Assembly (NCBI GenBank): GCA_947499725.1
Contig: CANMPK010000004.1
Location: forward strand, 62,001 to 126,000
DNA: 64,000 bases
Source: an uncultured Paracoccaceae bacterium
Lineage (GTDB): Bacteria; Pseudomonadota; Alphaproteobacteria; Rhodobacterales; Rhodobacteraceae
Reading direction: 5' to 3'
The position numbers and the translations under genes are program-made. The notes beneath the pieces were generated by a model. That model searched no databases. It was not told the origin of the DNA and saw only the letters and a list, made by a program, of their open reading frames with translations. Positions 18,336 to 29,160 of the stretch are shown here, piece by piece (within the stretch, counting starts at the first letter, position 1; the number at the start of each line of letters is the position of its first letter).

Positions 18336-19357
18336 CCTTTTACCAGCCCTAAGAACTGATCCACCGCGGCATCGCTGGTGGCCCAGTCGCAAACCAGCCT
18401 GACATGCTGATGTGTGTCACTGGCATGCAACGCGTAATACACCGCGCCAGCCTCTTGCAGGCGCGCATGGGCGGCCAAGGGCAGGGCGCAGAACAACACA
18501 TTGGCCTGCGGTGTATAGTCAAACACCACGCCCTCAATCGCGCGCAAACCATCGATCAACCGCTGAGCTGCTCCATTGGCCTTGGCTGCAGTGCCTAGCC
18601 AAAGATCATTCGCCAAATACCCTTGCATCTGAGCGGCTAAATACCGGTGTTTGGAAAACAAATGTCCGCCACGCTTGCGCCGCGCCTCAAATTCATCGGC
18701 TTTGCTGGCGTCAAACAGCACAACCGCTTCGACCCCCATGCAACCATTCTTGGTGCCGCCAAAACTCACCGCGTCAACGCCAGCTTTCCACGTCATTTCT
18801 GCGGCAGTTGTGCCAAGCGCGCTCAATGCATTGGCAAACCGAGCGCCATCCAGATGCAAAGGCAGATCATACGCGCGCGCCACGTCGCTCAGCGCTTTGA
18901 TCTCATCCAGCGAATAAACCTGCCCAAACTCCGTAACCTGCGAAATTGACACCGCCCCGGGCCGCACCCCCTGAAAACCACGCTCTAAGGCGCGCTCAAT
19001 CTCAGCCTTCAAATCCGCAGGGGTGATCTTGTCATCCGCGCCAACCGGCGTCAGCTTCGCGCCCGAGTAAAACTCCGGTGCGGCGCATTCATCTTCATGG
19101 ATATGCGCCATCGGTGCGCAAAAGATTGTCTGATAGGGCTGCGCAAGGCAGGCCAAGGCCAAAGCATTGGCGGCCGTGCCAGTCGGAACCAAATACACAC
19201 AAGCATCCGGCGCTTCGAAAATCTCGCGGATGTGCGCTGTGACAGCTTGGGTCAGATCGTCATTGCCATAACCCAAAGCATAGCCTTGATTGGCCTCCTG
19301 CAGTGCATTCATCACCTCTGGTAAAACGGGACCGGCGTTGTCAGAGGCAAAAAACAT
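18332..19357 (-). CDS. ltaE: low-specificity L-threonine aldolase
   Basis: A 341-residue fold-type I PLP enzyme that cleaves threonine or allo-threonine to glycine and acetaldehyde. FASDNAGPV at the N-terminus, HEDECAAPEF, HLDGARFANAL and the PLP lysine K203 in SFGGTKNG are family hallmarks. The true start is the ATG at 19355-19357, which overlaps the stop of the upstream cysteine-cluster gene (TAATG); the frame extends a further 11 codons into that gene. It is the last gene of the minus-strand HAD-maoC-ribF cluster. Confidence 0.93.
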   Translation of the reverse strand: MFFASDNAGPVLPEVMNALQEANQGYALGYGNDDLTQAVTAHIREIFEAPDACVYLVPTGTAANALALACLAQPYQTIFCAPMAHIHEDECAAPEFYSGAKLTPVGADDKITPADLKAEIERALERGFQGVRPGAVSISQVTEFGQVYSLDEIKALSDVARAYDLPLHLDGARFANALSALGTTAAEMTWKAGVDAVSFGGTKNGCMGVEAVVLFDASKADEFEARRKRGGHLFSKHRYLAAQMQGYLANDLWLGTAAKANGAAQRLIDGLRAIEGVVFDYTPQANVLFCALPLAAHARLQEAGAVYYALHASDTHQHVRLVCDWATSDAAVDQFLGLVKG

Positions 19358-19830
19358 TAGCGGGGTTCCTCGATGATATAGTCTTCCCATTCATCCATGG
19401 GGATTTCAAATTCAGACACGGTCATGTCTTTCACGGACACACCCGCCTCATGCACAGACTCGGATGTGCCGGTCAAAAGCGGGTGCCAATCCGGCAAAGC
19501 TTCACCCTTCCACAAACGCCGATAGGCGCAGGTCTCGGGCATCCAATAGGCGTGGCTGTCCAGATTATCGGGCGTCAGCGAAATACATTCCGGAATGAAC
19601 TGGTGGCGAATGTCGTATTGTGAACAACGACAGGTGCTGTCATCCAGCAAGCGACAGGCCACACGCGTCAAAGCCACTTGGCCCGTGTCTTCATCTTCCA
19701 GCTTGTTCAGGCAGCATTTGCCGCAGCCGTCACACAGCGCTTCCCATTCCTTTTGGGACAGCTCTGTAAGAGCTTTCTTTTCCCAAAACTTCGCCCGAAG
19801 CCCGTCGCGTTGAATAGGGTCTTTGCTCAT
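19357..19830 (-). CDS. YcgN/YkgJ-type cysteine cluster protein (UPF0260)
   Basis: A 157-residue soluble protein with the UPF0260 pattern: FWEKKALTELSQKEWEALCD, then CDGCGKCCLNKLED, VACRLLDDSTCRCSQY and a later CAYRRL. The clustered Cys suggest Zn or Fe-S binding; function is unknown in the family. It overlaps ribF upstream by four bases (ATGA) and ltaE downstream by one base, so the three are translationally coupled. Confidence 0.92.
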   Translation of the reverse strand: MSKDPIQRDGLRAKFWEKKALTELSQKEWEALCDGCGKCCLNKLEDEDTGQVALTRVACRLLDDSTCRCSQYDIRHQFIPECISLTPDNLDSHAYWMPETCAYRRLWKGEALPDWHPLLTGTSESVHEAGVSVKDMTVSEFEIPMDEWEDYIIEEPR

Positions 19831-20759
19831 AGCGCAGCCAAAATATCGCGCGCTTTATCGCAATCCGCAGCCATCTGGGCAACCAACGCATCCAATCCGT
19901 CAAACTTCTGTTCTGGACGCAGATATTCGACCAAGCCAACCGACAGGTTCGCCCCATACAAATCGCCAGAGAAATCAAACAGGAAGGTTTCCAGATTGGC
20001 TTTGTTCTCGCCAAACATGGGGCGCACACCAAGCGAACTTGCCCCATGGTACATGCCCTTATACGGGCCATCCAGCACATCCACCAATACCGCATACACA
20101 CCGTGTTTCGGCGGGTGCAGCCCTTCGATCGACATGTTCGCGGTTGGGTAGCCCAAATCACGACCACGTTGCTCGCCGCCAATCACCGGTCCCTCGATGC
20201 GGTGCCAATGCCCCAGCATCGCGGCAGCATCACGCGGACGCCCCTCGCTCAAAGCATTGCGGATGTTGGTCGAAGACACCTGACCATCGCCACCGGTCAA
20301 CAACGGGGCAACCGTCACACCAAAACCCAGCTCATCGCCAAAGGCTTTCAGTTCTTCAGTAGTGCCAGCACGCCCCTTGCCGAAGCAGAAATCCGCACCA
20401 ACAACCACATGCGTCAAGCCAAGCCCCTTTACGATCACCTCTTGGGCAAAGTCACGGGGGCTCAGGCTGGCCAAAGCCGCGTTAAACGGCAATTCGTACA
20501 AGCGCTCCACACCCAGCTTTTCCAGCCGACTCGCGCGGGCCTCAGGGCCTGTCAGGCGGAACGGAGCAGCAGAGGGCGCAAAATAGCTGCGCGGATGCGG
20601 TTCAAACGTCAGAATGCCCAAGGGCGCATCAGGCGCGGCTTTGCGCGCCAGATCAATCACCGATTGATGGCCGATGTGCACCCCATCGAAATTCCCGATG
20701 GCGACGCTGGCCCCTTTATCGTCGGGGCTGACAAATTGGTAATCACGCAATATCCGCAT
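19827..20759 (-). CDS. ribF: bifunctional riboflavin kinase / FAD synthetase
   Basis: A 310-residue enzyme that turns riboflavin into FMN and FAD. The N-terminal nucleotidyltransferase domain shows GNFDGVHIGHQ and GADFCFGKGRAGT; the C-terminal kinase domain (from about 185) shows GRDLGYPTANM and NIGVRPMFGE-like residues. Length is typical. It lies 83 bases downstream of the MaoC gene and overlaps the next gene by four bases. Confidence 0.96.
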   Translation of the reverse strand: MRILRDYQFVSPDDKGASVAIGNFDGVHIGHQSVIDLARKAAPDAPLGILTFEPHPRSYFAPSAAPFRLTGPEARASRLEKLGVERLYELPFNAALASLSPRDFAQEVIVKGLGLTHVVVGADFCFGKGRAGTTEELKAFGDELGFGVTVAPLLTGGDGQVSSTNIRNALSEGRPRDAAAMLGHWHRIEGPVIGGEQRGRDLGYPTANMSIEGLHPPKHGVYAVLVDVLDGPYKGMYHGASSLGVRPMFGENKANLETFLFDFSGDLYGANLSVGLVEYLRPEQKFDGLDALVAQMAADCDKARDILAAL

Positions 20760-20842
20760 GAGTGAGGGTTAGCGCCCCTTGCAAAGGCTTGCAAGCGGCA
20801 ACCCTACGTACCGCGGTCACATCGCGTCTGGTCGCCTTGGGA

Positions 20843-21286
20843 TTAGTCGAACTTGCGCGATGGCGCCATCACCATCGCTTCGCCAATCAGAACCTTTTTG
20901 CCATCCACCAAACAGCGGCAATCCAGCTTCACACGACGGCGATCCACCTCAATTCCTGTCACCTCAACCTCGGCGCGCACCAAATCCCCTGGGCGCACAG
21001 GCGCAAGAAACTTCAGCGATTGGCTCATGTAGATCGTGCCATGACCGGGCAGTTGCTCACCAATCACAGCAGAGACCAAACCCGCGGTCAGCATCCCATG
21101 CGCGATACGACCCTCAAAGATCGTGTCCTGCGCATAGTCGTCATCCAAATGCACCGGATTGCGGTCGGTCGAGACTTCCGAGAACTTTTCAATATCCTCA
21201 TTGGTCACAACCTTTTGGACATAGCGCACCATGCCCATTTCAATATCTTCGATGCAGATCGTTCCGCGGGGTAGATTGTCCAACAT
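20843..21286 (-). CDS. MaoC family (R)-hydratase-like hot-dog protein
   Basis: A hot-dog-fold protein of about 147 residues. The hydratase-2 motif is visible as FSEVSTDRNPVHLDDDYAQ, with the catalytic Asp and His of the D-x4-H pattern, followed by GRIAHGMLTAGL. Members hydrate enoyl-CoA or related thioesters. I chose the ATG at 21286 because GAGGG precedes it; the open frame continues up to 21361. The specific substrate is not predictable. Confidence 0.87.
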   Translation of the reverse strand: MLDNLPRGTICIEDIEMGMVRYVQKVVTNEDIEKFSEVSTDRNPVHLDDDYAQDTIFEGRIAHGMLTAGLVSAVIGEQLPGHGTIYMSQSLKFLAPVRPGDLVRAEVEVTGIEVDRRRVKLDCRCLVDGKKVLIGEAMVMAPSRKFD

Positions 21287-21384
21287 GTCGCCCTCTGACA
21301 ATTCGTCAATGTAAGAATCGGGCGCAAAAAGTCCCGCTTGCGAAATTTTATTACTTCGCAAGCGCAGAAAATCAAGTCTTATAG

Positions 21385-22260
21385 TTAACGCAAAAAGCCG
21401 ATTGTGTAAGTCGGATTGGATTTTTCTTTTTCAAGATAAGCGCTTAGCGCATCTGCGTCCGGTTGACGCTCTGTCTGTGTTTCTGCAGCTGCAAGGCCGC
21501 CAGAGATGAACAGGCAATCAATATCCTCGCCCATCGCACCTTTGATATCGGTCATGGTGCCATCACCAATCGCAAGAATCTTGCGGTCAGGAATATTCGG
21601 GTTGATCGCCTCAAGGCGGCGACGCGCCAGATCATAGATCGGCGGATGCGGCTTACCGAAATACAGGCTTTCTCCACCCATCTCGGTGTACAGCTGCGCC
21701 AAAGCGCCAGCGCACCATTCACGCACCTCACCGCGATCCACGACAATATCAGGGTTCGCGCAGAGCAGCTTCATGCCCTTGGTCTTGGCATAGAGGAAAT
21801 CTGCACGGTTCACGTCCGGCTCTGCCATTGGATCATTCGGGCCGCAGCACACGATGCCCTCAGCTTCATCCAAAGGCACGCGTTTGATCTCCAGCGGGTT
21901 GTCCAGCAGGCTGAGTGGTTCAAAGAACCCTTCATCCCGCGCCCACTCGCCCATGAAATACACCTTCTCACCCACAGCCCCACGGAACATCGCAGACCGC
22001 GCACTATCGCCTGATGTGGCAATCGTGTCATAAGCATCAGTTGGCACGCCAAACTGTTCCAATTGCACAGCAACCCCAGCGCGAGGTTTCGGAGAGTTTG
22101 TCACCAACACAACAATCCCGCCACGCGCGCGGTAGTCTTGCATCGCCTTCACGGCCTCTGGAAAGGCAGTAATGCCGTTGTGCATGCAGCCCCATAGGTC
22201 CACGAACAACGCATCATAGCGGTCGGATACATCGGCCAAGGTTTCGATAATCTGTGTCAT
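21385..22260 (-). CDS. TIGR01459-type HAD-IIA hydrolase
   Basis: A 291-residue HAD-superfamily phosphatase. The nucleophile motif is DALFVDLWGCMHNG (the second Asp of DxD is replaced by Trp-Gly, as in the TIGR01459 group), followed by VLVTNSPKP and a C-terminal GDGTMTDIKGA. I start at ATG 22260, which has CAGGAC upstream; the frame extends 18 codons further. Relatives are GMP/NagD-like, substrate unknown. It heads a same-direction run with maoC and ribF. Confidence 0.9.
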   Translation of the reverse strand: MTQIIETLADVSDRYDALFVDLWGCMHNGITAFPEAVKAMQDYRARGGIVVLVTNSPKPRAGVAVQLEQFGVPTDAYDTIATSGDSARSAMFRGAVGEKVYFMGEWARDEGFFEPLSLLDNPLEIKRVPLDEAEGIVCCGPNDPMAEPDVNRADFLYAKTKGMKLLCANPDIVVDRGEVREWCAGALAQLYTEMGGESLYFGKPHPPIYDLARRRLEAINPNIPDRKILAIGDGTMTDIKGAMGEDIDCLFISGGLAAAETQTERQPDADALSAYLEKEKSNPTYTIGFLR

Positions 22261-22349
22261 GTCATGTGTCCTGCAAGCATAGGCAAATTTAGGGCCAACC
22301 TCGCGATCTGCCATACGAAAGGCAAGGGGAAAGAGGCAGGCCGGAAAAC

Positions 22350-22378
22350 AAAAAAGGCGCCCGAACGAGGCGCCTTTT
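22350..22378 (-). terminator. Rho-independent terminator of ppaC
   Basis: GGCGCC (22356-22361) and GGCGCC (22369-22374) form a stem with a seven-base loop. The six A before it give a U tract on the minus strand, 23 bases after the ppaC stop. TTTT on the other side makes it potentially bidirectional. Confidence 0.85.
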
Positions 22379-22400
22379 CCAAAGTCTTAGATCAAATCGA

Positions 22401-23321
22401 TCAAACCTTCAGGTTTGGAATGATCTGCTTTTTGCGGCTCATCACGCCTGGCAGCACAACAAGGTCACCAGAAACGGATACATCAAAAGATTTCTCAGCA
22501 ACGCCTTTTACAACGTCGTTTGGCACCAGCAGAGTGGCTTCTTCTTTCAGGATGTCCACAACGAACAGCAGAACCTGATCAACGCCATCTTCGGCTTGAA
22601 CCGTCGCGTAAGTTTCCATCAGGCTGTCTTTGCGGCCCAGTGGGATTTCCGGAGCAGTCGTTTCCAAAACAGATACGCGGAACTTAGTGCCATCCACAGC
22701 GTATTCTTTGGAATCCATACGGATCAGCTCTGCATCAGAAAACGCAGACACGTCAGACTTCGCTGCGAACATATCCGCCGCATAAGCTGCGATATCCAGA
22801 CCCAGATCGTCAGCCAGCTTCTCAGCAACGGCTTTGTCGTGGTCTGTTGTGGTTGGGCTGCGGAATTCCAGCGTGTCAGACAGGATACATGTCAGCGCAA
22901 CGCCTTTCGCCCATGCCGGCATCTTGGCAGCATCGTCACCCATCAGATCGATGATGATCGTCGCGGCGCAGGCCAAAGGACGGATCGTGATATCGATTGG
23001 GCCTTTTGTTTCCAGACCACCCACCAGCTTGTGGTGGTCAATGATCGCTTTGATGTCTGCGTTGTTGATATTCGCAGGCAGCTCGGCAGGGTTGTTCGTG
23101 TCAACGATCACAACTGACGCATCATCCGCAACATCTTCGATGATTGCTGGCTTTTGCAGGTCCCAACGCTGCAGCATAAACGCCGCTTCTGTGTTTGGCT
23201 CACCCAACAGAACCGCTTCTGCTGCTTCGCCTTTAACCTCGTTCAAATACCATGCCCACAGGATGGCAGAGCCGGTTGTGTCTGTGTCTGGCGATTTGTG
23301 GCCGAAAACTTGGATCGTCAT
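22401..23321 (-). CDS. ppaC: manganese-dependent inorganic pyrophosphatase
   Basis: A 306-residue family II pyrophosphatase of the DHH superfamily, which hydrolyses PPi. GHKSPDTDT at the N-terminus, VDTNNPAE, the IIDHHKLVGG motif and the C-terminal SRKKQIIP (DHHA2) are diagnostic. The start at ATG 23321 gives the usual MTIQVFGHK; the upstream open frame is not coding. Family II enzymes are less common in alphaproteobacteria than family I, but occur in this group. Confidence 0.95.
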   Translation of the reverse strand: MTIQVFGHKSPDTDTTGSAILWAWYLNEVKGEAAEAVLLGEPNTEAAFMLQRWDLQKPAIIEDVADDASVVIVDTNNPAELPANINNADIKAIIDHHKLVGGLETKGPIDITIRPLACAATIIIDLMGDDAAKMPAWAKGVALTCILSDTLEFRSPTTTDHDKAVAEKLADDLGLDIAAYAADMFAAKSDVSAFSDAELIRMDSKEYAVDGTKFRVSVLETTAPEIPLGRKDSLMETYATVQAEDGVDQVLLFVVDILKEEATLLVPNDVVKGVAEKSFDVSVSGDLVVLPGVMSRKKQIIPNLKV

Positions 23322-23507
23322 GATCTGTCCCTTAATGCGGAAATACGAATTTGCGCGCGGTATATAAGGGCGCACGCCGCTTGTCACCTTCCAAAAGGTC
23401 GCTGCACGCAACACAGGAAAAAGGGTGCCATTTTCGCCAATCCTCGCTGATTTTGTCACGTGATTTTCGCACTGGCGCGAAGGGCATTCTCCGCCTAGAT
23501 TCGCCCC

Positions 23508-24155
23508 ATGCAGGAAACAGACCTATACGCGCCCGTCAAAGCCTGGCTTGAAGATCAGGGGTTCGAGGTGAAAGCCGAAATCGGCGCCGCCGATGTGGTG
23601 GCCTGTCGAGAGGGCGAAGAGCCCGTGATTGTCGAGCTGAAAACTGGTTTCTCGCTCACCCTGTTGCAACAAGCCGTCGCCCGCCAAAGGATCAGCGATT
23701 GGGTCTATGTCGCCGTGCCGCGCTGGAAGGGCAAATCCGGCTGGCGCACCTTCAAAGCCAATGTAGGTCTGTGCAAACGCCTCGGCGTTGGCGTGATGTC
23801 CGTCAATCTGGTCGATGAAACCGTGCAAGTGCATGCCGACCCAGCTGAGTTCAAACCGCGCAAATCCAAACCCCGCAAAGGGGCCTTGCTGAAAGAATTT
23901 GATAAGCGGGTAGGTGACCCCAACAAAGGCGGCACCAAGGGCAGTGTTGTCACGGCTTATCAGCAAGAGGCAGAGCGCTGCCTCGCCTTCCTTGTGGAAA
24001 ACGGCCCCGCCAAAGGCGCAACCGTGGCCCAAGGTGCACAGGCACCTAAGGCCACGAATATCATGTACAACAACCACTACGGTTGGTTCGAAAAGACCGG
24101 CGAGCGCGGCGTGTACCAAGCCAGCGCCGCCGGTCAGGCCCATCTGAACGCTTAG
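23508..24155 (+). CDS. DUF2161 family PD-(D/E)xK-like protein
   Basis: A 215-residue soluble protein. The N-terminal half has a nuclease-fold pattern: YAPVKAWLEDQGFEVKAE, then GAADVVA with the central Asp, and VIVELKTGF with the ExK pair. The C-terminal half is basic and ends in a winged-helix-like segment with NNHYGWFEKTGERGVY. DUF2161 is a known alphaproteobacterial family predicted to be a phosphodiesterase of unknown role. Its stop overlaps that of the convergent propeller gene by four bases. Confidence 0.85.
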   Translation: MQETDLYAPVKAWLEDQGFEVKAEIGAADVVACREGEEPVIVELKTGFSLTLLQQAVARQRISDWVYVAVPRWKGKSGWRTFKANVGLCKRLGVGVMSVNLVDETVQVHADPAEFKPRKSKPRKGALLKEFDKRVGDPNKGGTKGSVVTAYQQEAERCLAFLVENGPAKGATVAQGAQAPKATNIMYNNHYGWFEKTGERGVYQASAAGQAHLNA

Positions 24156-24985
24156 TTCAGATCATAGGTGCTGATGCGCCCTTCAAACATATGCGGCAGA
24201 TACAGCGTATCGCCCTGCACAGCGATATCCGCCGTGCTGACAGGTGCCTTCAGCAGCAACGCGCTTTCACCATCGGTGACTTTGAAAATCTCACCCGTCA
24301 GCCAGTCGTTCACGATGAAACCGCCGTCAATCTTGTCGACACCATCTAGATTGCCCACTTTTGCAGAAATCGTCGTGACAGCACCCGAAGCAATATCAAC
24401 CGACAGCAAATCACCCGGCGCTTCCGTGGTGAAATCAGCCTGCATGCCAGGGCCCCAATGGGCGATTACCAATTCTTCGCCATCGGTCCACAGCCCATTT
24501 GGGTGCGGAAGATCAGCCGCTTGATAGAACTCAGTCACATCAACACCGTCATAAGACCAAATCACGCCCGTCATCATGTCAGACACCCAAACGCGATCAG
24601 CCGAAGCTGTCACATCGTTCAAAAACACAGCGCCTTCAGGGCTGATCGTTTGTGTGATCTGACCCGTCTCGCGGCTCACCACATGCAGCTTGGTCAAATC
24701 AGCCACAATCAAGCTATCGCCGAAAAGAGCCATACCTTTAGGGGCGTCCATACCGCTGGCCCATTCCAGATCCAGCAGAGTGCCATCCGCGCTGACGCGC
24801 GATACATAGCCCTTGCCATCCGCCTCAGCAGGGTGGCCGGCAATGTTAGACACGAACAGTTGGTTATTGGCCGTGTCAGCCACAATGGATTCCGGCATGT
24901 CAAAGCCGGAAAGCTCCCAAGCCAAAGCGCTTGTATGCGCGCCAGAAGCCAGAACAGAAATAAGAAGTGCAGAACGTAACATCAT
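24152..24985 (-). CDS. secreted SMP-30/NHL-type beta-propeller protein
   Basis: A 277-residue protein with a signal peptide ending SALA near residue 22. Repeating blades contain Gly/Asp turns such as DGTLLDLEW, NDVTASADRVWVSD, HPNGLWTDGEEL and GNLDGVDKIDGGFIVND, the spacing of an SMP-30/gluconolactonase-like or NHL propeller. Catalytic metal ligands of gluconolactonases are not certain. Periplasmic location is inferred from the signal peptide. It is divergent from an XRE regulator. Confidence 0.8.
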   Translation of the reverse strand: MMLRSALLISVLASGAHTSALAWELSGFDMPESIVADTANNQLFVSNIAGHPAEADGKGYVSRVSADGTLLDLEWASGMDAPKGMALFGDSLIVADLTKLHVVSRETGQITQTISPEGAVFLNDVTASADRVWVSDMMTGVIWSYDGVDVTEFYQAADLPHPNGLWTDGEELVIAHWGPGMQADFTTEAPGDLLSVDIASGAVTTISAKVGNLDGVDKIDGGFIVNDWLTGEIFKVTDGESALLLKAPVSTADIAVQGDTLYLPHMFEGRISTYDLN

Positions 24986-25093
24986 TGGAGGGTCCTTTCT
25001 TGGTTACCCCTTGCAATGAGATGTTTATTGATCCTATTTTCAATATGACCTGATGTAGGTATTAAAAAGTGATACGTTTTTGCGAGGTTCGGT

Positions 25094-25867
25094 ATGGAAA
25101 ACCGTCTTTTGGCTGATGCCTTCGAGATTTTGAAACGCACACTCAAGGCGCGCGGCATGACCTATGCCCATGTCGGACAGGCGCTTGATCTGTCAGAGGT
25201 CTCGGTCAAACGCATGTTCGCGCAGCGCGATTGCAAGCTCTCGCGCCTGTTCGATTTGTGCGACCTGCTGGAACTGCCACCCGAAGAAGTCCTGCAACGT
25301 GCCCGCCGCACACAGGCCGGATCAGTCCACCTGCCACTCGAAACAGAGGCCGCGCTTGCCGCTGATCCATCCCTGTTTCACTTCTTCATCCTGCTACGCG
25401 AAGATTTCAGCGTGCGCGACATTGCCAAAATCTACGGTCTGAACCCGCTCGATATCGATCACTACGGTCGTCGCCTCGCGCAGCTTAATCTGGCTGAACA
25501 ACTCCCCGAAGGCAAAATCCGCCTGACCGTGCCCCAGCCGGTGAAGTTCCGCCAATTCGGCCCGCTGCATCCCCATGTTCGCCGGATCAGCCAGAACTTC
25601 CTTCTCGATACAATCGACAAAGCCAACGAAGACGATCTGGCCTTCACCACAATGGGTCGCCGCATGTTGCCCGACACAATCCGCCAAGTGGTAAAAGAAA
25701 TGGGCGAATTTCAGGCCCATATCGCCAATTTGGCCCGCCAAGACCAAATGATCGCAAGCGACAAAGAGCTGGTGTCGTTCAAATGGACCGCCGCCATGGG
25801 CGCGCTCAGCTACCCAGATTTGCTAGAGATCAAGTCCGTCAAACGCCCAGCTGCGTTGGTGTCTTAG
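25094..25867 (+). CDS. XRE-family helix-turn-helix regulator
   Basis: A 257-residue protein with an N-terminal Cro/C1-type HTH (ILKRTLKARGMTYAHVGQAL, then LSEVSVKRMFAQRDCKLSRL), followed by a large domain without a recognised motif that could sense a ligand. TTACCCC and AT-rich sequence precede it. It is divergent from the secreted propeller gene, which may be a target. Confidence 0.85.
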   Translation: MENRLLADAFEILKRTLKARGMTYAHVGQALDLSEVSVKRMFAQRDCKLSRLFDLCDLLELPPEEVLQRARRTQAGSVHLPLETEAALAADPSLFHFFILLREDFSVRDIAKIYGLNPLDIDHYGRRLAQLNLAEQLPEGKIRLTVPQPVKFRQFGPLHPHVRRISQNFLLDTIDKANEDDLAFTTMGRRMLPDTIRQVVKEMGEFQAHIANLARQDQMIASDKELVSFKWTAAMGALSYPDLLEIKSVKRPAALVS

Positions 25868-25942
25868 CCCTTTGCTTTAAAGCGCCGTAGCGTCGATTTT
25901 CTTAAATTGCACAGACTTTCATCAGTCTTTGCGCCACGCGTG

Positions 25943-25975
25943 TTGACTCCTTCAGAATCATTGCCTAGCTATTCG
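25943..25975 (+). promoter_or_regulatory. predicted groESL promoter
   Basis: TTGACT at 25943-25948 is a good -35 element. The -10 region around 25966-25975 (CTAGCTAT) is only a partial match. It lies directly before the CIRCE repeat, so HrcA bound there would block initiation. Confidence 0.5.
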
Positions 25976-25978
25976 CTG

Positions 25979-26005
25979 TTAGCACTCGCCAGATGGGAGT
26001 GCTAA
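25979..26005. promoter_or_regulatory. CIRCE operator (HrcA binding site)
   Basis: TTAGCACTC (25979-25987), nine bases, then GAGTGCTAA (25997-26005) match the CIRCE consensus at all 18 positions. It is placed 48 bases before groES. HrcA repression of groESL is well established for this element; hrcA itself is not in the window. Confidence 0.97.
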
Positions 26006-26052
26006 TCGCTCCGCTCGGAGTGAGGGAGAAACTTAATAGGGAAACCTAAAAC

Positions 26053-26340
26053 ATGGCATTTACACCGCTGCATGACCGCGTGCTGGTTCGTCGCACTGAA
26101 AGCGAAGAGAAAACAGCTGGCGGCCTGATTATTCCAGATTCCGCAAAAGAAAAGCCTGCTGAAGGCCAAGTTGTTTCTGTAGGCGAAGGCGCCCGCAAAG
26201 ACAGCGGCGAACTGATCGCACCAGCTGTTAAAGCAGGCGACAATGTTCTGTTCGGCAAATGGTCCGGCACTGAAATCACCGTCGACGGTGAAGAGCTGCT
26301 GATCATGAAAGAGTCCGACATCATGGGCATCCTGTCCTAA
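26053..26340 (+). CDS. groES: co-chaperonin GroES
   Basis: A 95-residue co-chaperonin that caps Gro[14 protein letters not shown], the mobile loop [12 protein letters not shown] and the C-terminal ESDIMGILS are typical. The start has a GGGAAA-rich upstream region and a CIRCE operator. It is the first gene of the groESL operon, 51 bases before groEL. Confidence 0.98.
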   Translation: MAFTPLHDRVLVRRTESEEKTAGGLIIPDSAKEKPAEGQVVSVGEGARKDSGELIAPAVKAGDNVLFGKWSGTEITVDGEELLIMKESDIMGILS

Positions 26341-26373
26341 GTCGCTGACCCTGAACATCAAACGTATTTCTAG

Positions 26374-28029
<1,656 letters not shown>

Positions 28030-28057
28030 TCCATCACCGTTCCATCTGGAAAAGAGA

Positions 28058-28087
28058 GGGCCGCGCTTTGCGCGGCCCTTTTCTTTT
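28058..28087 (+). terminator. Rho-independent terminator of groESL
   Basis: GGGCCGCGC / GCGCGGCCC with a TTT loop, followed by TTTTCTTTT. The stem is nine perfect pairs and lies 28 bases after groEL. Confidence 0.95.
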
Positions 28088-28098
28088 AGGTATTTAGA

Positions 28099-28281
28099 TT
28101 AAGAAGGAGCACAGGTTGTTTTCTGGCTGAACGTTTGAGTTGGCAGAAATGGCGCTGCTTTGCTCTCGTTAATGTGCGCGACATCGGTTGAATTCGGGTT
28201 GTCTCCAGAATGCAGATCACACAGTGTCGCGGCGACGCTGATAATTGGATCCTCTTGTGCGCATTTTTCTTCTAACCACAC
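28099..28281 (-). CDS. doubtful small ORF or gene remnant
   Basis: A 60-codon minus-strand frame fills the gap between groEL and the EamA gene. The product ends in a Ser/Thr/Pro-rich tail with CAPS at the C-terminus and has three Cys, but no signal peptide or domain. Its 5' end overlaps the start of the divergent transporter by 25 bases. It could be a real small protein, the 3' remnant of a lost gene, or chance. Confidence 0.22.
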   Translation of the reverse strand: MWLEEKCAQEDPIISVAATLCDLHSGDNPNSTDVAHINESKAAPFLPTQTFSQKTTCAPS

Positions 28282-29102
28282 TCGCGATGATCGCGCTCGC
28301 GGCGAATTCCGTTTTGAACCGAATGGCCATTGTGCAGGCGGGGCTTGATCCAGTGTTGCTGGGCATCATTCGCCTGTCAGCCGGTGCCGCCGTTTTGGCC
28401 CTACTGGTGTTATGGCAAAACCGCGGGTTTGCGGTGGGGGGCAGAAGCCGTGTCTCTGGCGTCGTCGGCTTGCTGGTCTATATTTTTGGCTTTTCAATTG
28501 CCTACCAATCTATGGACACAGGGGCAGGGGCTTTGTTGCTGTTTGGTGTTGTGCAAATCACCATGTTTGCCGCCGCCGTTCTGCGCAAAGATGATATGCC
28601 GCTGAACCGTTGGCTGGGCGCAGGCATGGCCTTTGCGGGTCTGGCATGGCTTTTGTGGCCATCAGGCGAAGTTGCCTTCTCGTTCCCGCATGCGGTCTCT
28701 ATGGCGTTGGCGGGTGTGGGTTGGGGGATTTATTCCCTCGCGGGGCAAAAGGAAACAGATGCCACGCAGGCCACAGCCATGAACTTTATCATCGCAGCGC
28801 CTTTATCCGTCTTAGCGCTGCTTGTCCTGACAGTGGATTTCGAAAGCATCAATGGATTTGGCATTGCCTTGGCCGTGACCTCTGGCGCCATCACATCAGG
28901 CATGGGCTACGCCCTGTGGTATGCGCTCATCCCAAGCCTTGGCGCCAGCAAGGCCGCCGTCACGCAGTTGACCGTGCCTATCATTGCCACCGTTGGTGGG
29001 CTGATCACCCTAGGCGAGCCAATCACCCTGAAACTGACCCTTGCCTCGGCCATCGTTTTGGGCGGCGTTTGGCTGTCTTTGCTCAAGCTCAAACGCAGCT
29101 AA
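28257..29102 (+). CDS. EamA/DMT family permease
   Basis: A 281-residue membrane protein with about ten segments in two EamA repeats. ANSVLNRMAI in the first segment, DPVLLGIIRLSAG, and the second repeat ending TVPIIATVGGLITLGEP are typical. I choose GTG 28257, which gives the usual N-terminus VRIFLLTTLAMIAL; TTG 28245 is an alternative and neither has a strong ribosome site. Substrate unknown. A terminator follows. Confidence 0.85.
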   Translation: MRIFLLTTLAMIALAANSVLNRMAIVQAGLDPVLLGIIRLSAGAAVLALLVLWQNRGFAVGGRSRVSGVVGLLVYIFGFSIAYQSMDTGAGALLLFGVVQITMFAAAVLRKDDMPLNRWLGAGMAFAGLAWLLWPSGEVAFSFPHAVSMALAGVGWGIYSLAGQKETDATQATAMNFIIAAPLSVLALLVLTVDFESINGFGIALAVTSGAITSGMGYALWYALIPSLGASKAAVTQLTVPIIATVGGLITLGEPITLKLTLASAIVLGGVWLSLLKLKRS

Positions 29103-29118
29103 GCCCTAAACGCAAAAA

Positions 29119-29140
29119 GGAGGGCCGAAGCCCTCCTTTT
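29119..29140. terminator. bidirectional terminator between EamA gene and carB
   Basis: GGAGGGC / GCCCTCC with a CGAA loop is flanked by five A on the left and TTTT on the right. It can terminate both the plus-strand transporter and the minus-strand carB transcript, 21 bases beyond the carB stop. Confidence 0.85.
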
Positions 29141-29160
29141 CCTAATCTTATCAAGGCGTT

